Below the pieces are notes generated by a model. It saw only the letters and a list, made by a program, of their open reading frames with translations. It made no database searches and was not told the DNA's origin. Shown here one piece after another: positions 6,405 through 11,024 of a stretch of DNA of 11,024 bases (positions are counted from its first letter, which is position 1; every line of letters starts with the position of its first letter). This stretch comes from Alphaproteobacteria bacterium (GTDB lineage Bacteria; Pseudomonadota; Alphaproteobacteria; Rhizobiales; Devosiaceae), in NCBI GenBank assembly GCA_018820005.1, contig JAHJOS010000020.1, forward strand, positions 1 through 11,024. Reading direction: 5' to 3'. A program made the translations under genes and the position numbers.

Positions 6405-7366
6405 TGAGCATATCCGCTGCAGACGCAGCGGCGCGCTCATCCCAAGAGTCCTCCCCCGTGGGCGGTGGTCGGCGCAAGCCGATCGCCGTCCGCAGGAGGC
6501 GGCTTGGAGAGGTGCCGGCTGCCTGGCTATTGATCATCCCGGTGCTGATCCTGTTCGCGATCACGGTGATTTATCCGTTGGTCGAGACCATCCGGCTGAG
6601 CTTTTTTGACATCAAAGGCCTGGGCAAGCCGAAGTTCATTGGCACCGGCAATTACATCAAGCTGTTCACCGATCCGGCTTTCCGCAATACGCTGTGGACC
6701 ACGCTGATGTTCACCCTGGGCACCACCACCATCACGGTGAGCCTGGGTTGGTTCCTGGCGATGCTGTGCTCCTTTGCACCCCAACGCACGCTGGTGTTCC
6801 GCGTCATGATCTTCGCTGCTTTCGGCATTTCCGAAGCGGTGAGCGGCTATATGTGGATCTCCATGCTGCGGCCCGATCAGGCGGGTCTGCTCAATTCGGT
6901 CATCGGCCTGTTCTCGCCCGGCTTCGCCCATCCATGGCTGGGTGACCCCAATACGGCGCTGTGGATGATCATCGTGGCCGCCTCATGGAGTGGCGTGGGC
7001 CTGCCGCTGATGCTGTGTTTTGCAGCGGTGCAGGGCATTCCGCGCACTGTGCTGGAAGCCGCCTATATGGATGGCGCCAAGCCCTTTGCCATCATGCGCT
7101 TCATCATGGTGCCGCTGTCCATGCCTGGCGTGCGCGTGGCCATTTTCATCAACCTGCTGGGGGCGCTGCGCGCCTTTGACATCATCTATGTGCTCACGGG
7201 GGGCGGCCCCGTCCGTTCCACCGAAACGGTGGGCTATTTCATGTACCGGGAATCCATGACCCAGTTCAAACTGGGCTATGGCGCCGCTGCCACGGTAATC
7301 TTGCTGGTTGCCGTCATGGTGGTCTCCATTCCCGCCATCATCCAGCGCACGGCAGGTGCCAAATGA
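6404..7366 (+). CDS. CUT1 ABC transporter permease (MalF-type, first subunit)
   Basis: A 320-residue inner-membrane permease with six probable membrane spans. A basic, disordered N-terminus (residues 1-35, RRKPIAVRRRR) precedes the first helix (about 38-60, AAWLLIIPVLILFAITVIYP), typical of the MalF/UgpA-type partner. The cytoplasmic coupling loop carries the EAA signature: E218-A-A, G224 and P237 (EAAYMDGAKPFAIMRF). LTGGGP at 264-269 is another hallmark of this subunit in CUT1 importers. TGATG joins it to the binding-protein gene, and its own stop overlaps the next start by four bases, so the products are probably translationally coupled. No obvious Shine-Dalgarno sequence is present, in keeping with coupling. 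It forms the translocation channel with the next protein. Confidence 0.95.
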   Translation: MSISAADAAARSSQESSPVGGGRRKPIAVRRRRLGEVPAAWLLIIPVLILFAITVIYPLVETIRLSFFDIKGLGKPKFIGTGNYIKLFTDPAFRNTLWTTLMFTLGTTTITVSLGWFLAMLCSFAPQRTLVFRVMIFAAFGISEAVSGYMWISMLRPDQAGLLNSVIGLFSPGFAHPWLGDPNTALWMIIVAASWSGVGLPLMLCFAAVQGIPRTVLEAAYMDGAKPFAIMRFIMVPLSMPGVRVAIFINLLGALRAFDIIYVLTGGGPVRSTETVGYFMYRESMTQFKLGYGAAATVILLVAVMVVSIPAIIQRTAGAK

Positions 7367-8184
7367 TCGGTCGCGTTCCCAACTGGATCGTCTGGGTCGT
7401 AGGCGTTATCGCCTGCATCTGGGTCATCCCCATCATCGGCATTGTCGTGACCTCGGTGCGCCCGCCTGCGGACGTCACGCTGGGCTGGTGGCGGCTCGAC
7501 AATATCCGCTTCACCCTCGATGCCTGGATGCGGGTCTGGGATGAGTATCCCCTGGCCAATGCGTTCTGGACCACGCTGTGGATTACGCTGATCGGCACGT
7601 CGGCCACCATGCTGCTGACCCCGGCAGCGGCCTATGCCTTTCACTTCCTCAAGTTCCCGTTCCGCCGCACGATCCTGGTCATCATCATCAATGCCTTCGT
7701 ATTGCCGGTGCAGGTCGTGGTGATCCCGCTATTCCAACTCTGGCGCGATACCGGGTTGATCGACAATATTCTGGCGGTGCTCATTCCTTATGTCGGTTTG
7801 AGCTTTGCCTGGTCGATCTTTCTGGTGAAGAACTTCATGGAGGATTTCCCCAAGGAGCTGATCGAGGCCGCCCGGATCGATGGCTGTGGCCCCCTGGCAA
7901 CGTTCTGGTTCGTGGTGCTCCCCAATAGCCTCGCCGCGGTTTTTGCGGTGGGCATCCTGCAGTTCCTGTGGTGCTGGAACTCGCTGCTGTTGCCCATGCT
8001 TTATCTGCGAACCAACATACCGCTGCCAGTGCTGCTGACCCGCGTGTCGGGCACCTACGACCTCAACTGGGATTTGCGCAGCGTGGCAGCCATTGTCACC
8101 ACCATCGTCCCGCTCATTGTCTTTCTCGTTTTCCAACGCCAGTTCGCCGCCGGGTCGCAGACCCGCACCGGCGCCAAGGAATAG
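7363..8184 (+). CDS. CUT1 ABC transporter permease (MalG-type, second subunit)
   Basis: A 273-residue inner-membrane permease, the partner of the preceding one. A first membrane helix at about 8-30 is followed by a periplasmic segment with LDAWMRVW, then further helices near 66-95, 103-125, 136-156, 186-206 and 240-258. The coupling loop with the EAA signature is ELIEAARIDGCGP (165-177), with G174 and P187 at the expected positions. Short termini without a basic extension match MalG/UgpE-type subunits. The start codon overlaps the previous stop (ATGA). After the stop come only four bases before the glycosidase gene. No ATP-binding subunit gene is in this operon within the window, so the ATPase must come from elsewhere, either a downstream gene or a shared MsmK/UgpC-like protein. 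Confidence 0.95.
   Translation: MIGRVPNWIVWVVGVIACIWVIPIIGIVVTSVRPPADVTLGWWRLDNIRFTLDAWMRVWDEYPLANAFWTTLWITLIGTSATMLLTPAAAYAFHFLKFPFRRTILVIIINAFVLPVQVVVIPLFQLWRDTGLIDNILAVLIPYVGLSFAWSIFLVKNFMEDFPKELIEAARIDGCGPLATFWFVVLPNSLAAVFAVGILQFLWCWNSLLLPMLYLRTNIPLPVLLTRVSGTYDLNWDLRSVAAIVTTIVPLIVFLVFQRQFAAGSQTRTGAKE
8176..8180 (+). promoter_or_regulatory. Ribosome binding site that sets the GHL6-type glycosidase start
   Basis: AAGGA, inside the end of the permease gene and eight bases before the ATG at 8189, supports that start. An in-frame ATG 96 bases upstream would create a serine/proline-rich extension read out of frame from the permease gene. Confidence 0.75.
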
Positions 8185-8188
8185 TCTC

Positions 8189-10207
8189 ATGCCCGTGACC
8201 AACAAGCCGATCCGCTATCGGCAGATCCATCTCGATTTCCATACCTCAGAGCATATCCCCGGTATCGGTGCGGATTTCGATCCCGATGTGTTCGTCGGTA
8301 CGCTCAAGGCGGCCAATGTCGACAGCGTCACCATCTTTGCCAAATGCCACCATGGCTGGTCGTACTATCCTACCAAGGTGGGGGCACCCCATCCCAATTT
8401 GGCCCGTCCCGATCTGATGGGCGACATGGTCAAAGCGCTCGCGGCTGCCGATATCGAGGCGCCGATTTACATTACCGTGCAGTGGGACGAGCGAAACGCG
8501 CGCCTGCACCCGGAGTGGCGCGTGCGTGCGGCCAGCAAAAACCGGTTTGATCCCAGCCAATTGCAGGCGGGATGGCATACGCTTTGCCTCAATCACAAAG
8601 CTTACCGTGACGAATTGCTCGAACATGCCCGCGAAGTGGTGCGCAACTATGATACGCCCGGCCTGTTCTTCGATATCGTGCTGGCGACCGACTGCGTCTG
8701 CCAGCAGTGCCTGGAATCGATGGCCGAACATGGGCTTGACCCGACCAAGGCCGAGGATCGCCTGACCAATGACGAATGGGTCAACGAGGTATTCCGCACC
8801 GAGATGACGGCGGCGCTGCATGCCGAGTTCCCGGGCCTGCGTATTTTCTACAACTGCGGCCATATTCACAAGCAGGGCCGCAAGCGCTTCGCGCCCTATA
8901 CTCATCTCGAACTCGAGAGCCTGCCCACTGGTGGCTGGGGCTATGACCACTTCCCCTCAAGCGCGCGCTATGCGGCGACGCTTGGCCTCGATTTCCTCGC
9001 CCATACCGGCAAGTTTCACCTCTCTTGGGGGGAGTTCGGCGGCTTCAAGCATCCAGATGCGCTTGAATATGAAGCGGCACAAATGGTGGCGCTGGGCTCG
9101 AAATGCCTGGTGGGCGACCAACTCCACCCCAGCGGCGCCATCAACCCCGACACCTATGCCTCAATCGCGCCGGCCTATGCTCGTATCGCCAAGCTCGAGC
9201 CTTATCTTGAAGACGCGCGCCAGGTGTCGCAGGTCGCGATCCTGTCATCGGAATACTTCCACCATGCCGGCGACCGCAACAGCGCTGCCGACAACGGTGC
9301 GGCGCAGATGCTGCTTGAACTCAAGGTGCCCTTTGATGTCATCGACGGCACATCGGACTTCAGCCCCTACGATGTCATCATTCTGCCCGACGATATCCCG
9401 GTAGACGCCGGCCTGGCCCAGCAATTGAACGCCTTTGTGGCCGATGGCGGTGGGCTGCTAATGTCAGGTCGATCTGGTCTGCAGGAGGACGGGCGTTTTG
9501 CTATCGATAACGGCGTGCACAGCATGGGGCAGGTGGAATTTACACCAAGCTATGTGCGTTCGGCCCCGAACTACGATGCGTCCATGACAGCGACGCCGTT
9601 TGTAGTCTATGGCACAGCGCAGCAGATTGTTGCCGACGGTGCGGCTGTTCTGGCCGAGATCGTGCCGCCCTATTTCAATCGAAGCTATGCGCATTTTTCA
9701 TCGCATGCCCATGCGCCGGACGATGTCGCCGCTGCGCCTTTGGGCGCGGCCGTGACGCTGGCGGGCAGGGTGGGTTACGTCGCCTATCCGATCTTTTCGA
9801 TCTACCACAATGTCGGGCAGCCGTTGTATCGGCATATCGTGCGCGGGCTGCTGTCGCGGCTATTGCCGCAGCCGGCACTGACGACGGATCTTCCATCGGC
9901 GGGGCGTGCGACGCTGACCCACCAGGCCGAAAGAGGTCGGCATATCGTGCATCTGCTCTATGGTGCGCCCCAGATCCGCGGTAAGGCGGTGCAACAGGGC
10001 GAGACTACCCGTGTCATGGAAATGATCGAGGATATTCCGGCGATTGGCCCGGTAAGTACATCGGTGCGCCTACCCTCCCGTCCCAAGCGAGCGTATGAAG
10101 CGGTTTCGGGGCAGGACTTGGACGTCCGTGACAATGGCGATGGCAGTTATGGTGTGACTCTTGATCGACTGCGTATTCACGCGGCGATTGTCTTTGAGCA
10201 CGCCTAA
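8189..10207 (+). CDS. GHL6-type glycoside hydrolase with GH42-like trimerisation domain, probably GH151 alpha-L-fucosidase
   Basis: A 672-residue cytoplasmic enzyme without signal peptide. The N-terminal half (about 10-340) looks like the (beta/alpha)8 catalytic domain called hypothetical glycosyl hydrolase 6: RQIHLDFHTSEHIPGIG (11-27), AKCHHGWSYY (51-60), FFDI (160-163) and LSWGEFGGF (278-286). A cysteine cluster C169-V-C171-QQ-C174 follows the FFDI strand and could bind metal. The second domain (about 345-560) resembles the GH42 beta-galactosidase trimerisation domain, with YDVIILPDDIPV and FVADGGGLLMSG. The C-terminal part contains GRHIVHLL. This architecture matches, from memory, family GH151, whose characterised members are alpha-L-fucosidases. 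D162 and E282 are candidate catalytic residues by position only. It lies four bases after the permease stop, so it belongs to the transporter operon. Annotation as a beta-galactosidase would be misleading. The fold is clear; the fucosidase role is probable and supported by the GH29 neighbour. Confidence 0.8.
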   Translation: MPVTNKPIRYRQIHLDFHTSEHIPGIGADFDPDVFVGTLKAANVDSVTIFAKCHHGWSYYPTKVGAPHPNLARPDLMGDMVKALAAADIEAPIYITVQWDERNARLHPEWRVRAASKNRFDPSQLQAGWHTLCLNHKAYRDELLEHAREVVRNYDTPGLFFDIVLATDCVCQQCLESMAEHGLDPTKAEDRLTNDEWVNEVFRTEMTAALHAEFPGLRIFYNCGHIHKQGRKRFAPYTHLELESLPTGGWGYDHFPSSARYAATLGLDFLAHTGKFHLSWGEFGGFKHPDALEYEAAQMVALGSKCLVGDQLHPSGAINPDTYASIAPAYARIAKLEPYLEDARQVSQVAILSSEYFHHAGDRNSAADNGAAQMLLELKVPFDVIDGTSDFSPYDVIILPDDIPVDAGLAQQLNAFVADGGGLLMSGRSGLQEDGRFAIDNGVHSMGQVEFTPSYVRSAPNYDASMTATPFVVYGTAQQIVADGAAVLAEIVPPYFNRSYAHFSSHAHAPDDVAAAPLGAAVTLAGRVGYVAYPIFSIYHNVGQPLYRHIVRGLLSRLLPQPALTTDLPSAGRATLTHQAERGRHIVHLLYGAPQIRGKAVQQGETTRVMEMIEDIPAIGPVSTSVRLPSRPKRAYEAVSGQDLDVRDNGDGSYGVTLDRLRIHAAIVFEHA

Positions 10208-10216
10208 TATGACTTT

Positions 10217-10287
10217 CCGCCATCATGTGGCGGCGTACCACCAGCCCACGAGGTTGATAGATGTACGGCGTTCCGGCCTCGGCCGGA
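10217..10287 (+). repeat. Two hairpins between the glycosidase and the regulator gene
   Basis: CCGCCA-TCATG-TGGCGG (10217-10233) and TCCGGCC-TC-GGCCGGA (10272-10287) are perfect inverted repeats in the 109-base gap. Neither is followed by a T-run, so they are weak candidates for termination. They might reduce read-through or protect the 3' end of the operon message, lowering regulator output relative to the transporter. Confidence 0.45.
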
Positions 10288-10316
10288 CGCTGGCCAGGGC
10301 AGTTGGGATAACAACG

Positions 10317-11024
10317 GTGCAAAGCAGGAACGCGGACAGAACCAACAAGAAGCAGGCCACCATTGTGGACGTGGCGGAGTCTGCTGGTGTCGCTATCGGG
10401 ACAGTGTCGCGCTATCTCAACGGCCTGCCCGTCCGCGGCTCCAACCGGGCCCCGATCGAGAAGGCCATCAGCGAGTTGGGCTATCGCCGGAACATGGTGG
10501 CCGTGTCCATGAAGCGGCAAACCACCCATATCGTGGGCTTCATGGTGCCGGCGCTTAGCGAATTCCATTCGGGCCTGCTTGACCAGTTGACGCGCCGCAT
10601 GCGCCGCACCGGGCGCGCCGTGCTCAGCTATTGCCACGACATGGAAGCCCGCTCCATTGAGGAAGGGCTGGAATTCTTCGCGTCCCACCGCGTCGATGCG
10701 GTGGTGATGGACGGCGTCATCCAGGCACAGCCGGCCCTGGAGCGATATATCGAGGATGGCCTGACGGTCGTGCTCTATGACAATGACATACCGGGCCTGT
10801 CGGCCGACCGGGTCTTTTCCAATAATCGCAAGGCCAGCGAGCGGATGGTCAACCATTTGATCGACCTGGGCCATACCCGCATTGCCACCATTCACGGCAG
10901 CAAAGACAATTCCGCCGGACAGGAGCGTCTGCAGGGCTATGCCGACGCCATGGAGCGGCATGGCCTCACCGTGCCCGCCGGCTTTGTTGCGTCCGGCTAT
11001 TGGAGCGAAGAGGGCGGCCACGCC
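10317..11024 (+). CDS. LacI-family transcriptional regulator (C-terminus beyond right edge)
   Basis: A sugar-responsive DNA-binding repressor; 236 residues are visible from the chosen GTG. The N-terminal helix-turn-helix is textbook LacI: ATIVDVAESAGVAIGTVSRY (14-33) then LNG, followed by the hinge region (AVSMKRQTTHIVGFMVP, 62-78). The periplasmic-binding-protein-like effector domain follows, with IPGLSADRVFSNNRKASERM (158-177) and LGHTRIATIHG (184-194), all in family order. The frame stays open back to an ATG at 10209, one base after the previous stop codon. That extension is rich in codons such as AGG, ATA and AGA and crosses two hairpins, so I prefer the GTG, although no good Shine-Dalgarno sequence precedes it. 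It probably binds the repeated ATGATAACGTT sites and senses a sugar released from or imported by this locus. The effector cannot be read from the sequence. Confidence 0.9.
   Translation, partial: MQSRNADRTNKKQATIVDVAESAGVAIGTVSRYLNGLPVRGSNRAPIEKAISELGYRRNMVAVSMKRQTTHIVGFMVPALSEFHSGLLDQLTRRMRRTGRAVLSYCHDMEARSIEEGLEFFASHRVDAVVMDGVIQAQPALERYIEDGLTVVLYDNDIPGLSADRVFSNNRKASERMVNHLIDLGHTRIATIHGSKDNSAGQERLQGYADAMERHGLTVPAGFVASGYWSEEGGHA

Noticed and set aside
7896..7904. Another AACGTT inside the second permease gene.
   Set aside because: Its flanks lack the TAnATGAT arm, and it lies in coding sequence well conserved as protein, so it is probably chance.
10014..11021. A 335-codon minus-strand open frame at the right end.
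   Set aside because: It is antisense to the glycosidase end and the LacI-type regulator, whose helix-turn-helix is unmistakable on the plus strand.
1..11024. CRISPR arrays, insertion sequences, phage genes or toxin-antitoxin pairs.
   Set aside because: I saw no regularly spaced repeats, no transposase or integrase motifs, and no small paired genes of that kind.

Overview
The window looks like chromosomal DNA from a GC-rich alphaproteobacterium. The L21 ribosomal protein, the compact operons with ATGA-type overlaps and the binding-protein-dependent sugar transporter all fit the Hyphomicrobiales. A Devosia-like organism is my best guess, but it is an inference with no search behind it.

Left part (1-1671), housekeeping. 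Two genes are on the minus strand. One is the start of rplU (ribosomal protein L21, running off the left edge), with a good sigma70-like promoter and a long leader. The other is an exported metallo-beta-lactamase-fold hydrolase. A complete tRNA-Ser(CGA) gene lies on the plus strand with its CCA encoded. It is followed by 367 bases with no convincing gene (1672-2038).

Middle and right (2039-11024), all plus strand. First comes an atypical short-chain dehydrogenase/epimerase of unknown substrate. Then a carbohydrate locus follows: a cytoplasmic GH29 alpha-L-fucosidase with its own promoter region and a strong terminator; a CUT1-type ABC importer (periplasmic binding protein and two permeases, overlapping by 1 and 4 bases); a large cytoplasmic glycoside hydrolase with a GHL6-type catalytic domain and a GH42-type trimerisation domain, which I place tentatively in GH151 (also alpha-L-fucosidases); and the start of a LacI-family repressor cut by the right edge.

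Working model: a fucose-containing oligosaccharide is imported intact and trimmed in the cytoplasm by two structurally different fucosidases. The LacI-type protein would sense a sugar and repress the system. The best regulatory evidence is a near-identical sequence, TAnATGATAACGTTnC, upstream of both the GH29 gene and the transporter operon. It has the AACGTT centre typical of LacI-family operators and suggests that two separately terminated transcription units form one regulon. No ATP-binding subunit and no L-fucose breakdown enzyme is inside the window; both would have to be encoded beyond the right edge or elsewhere.
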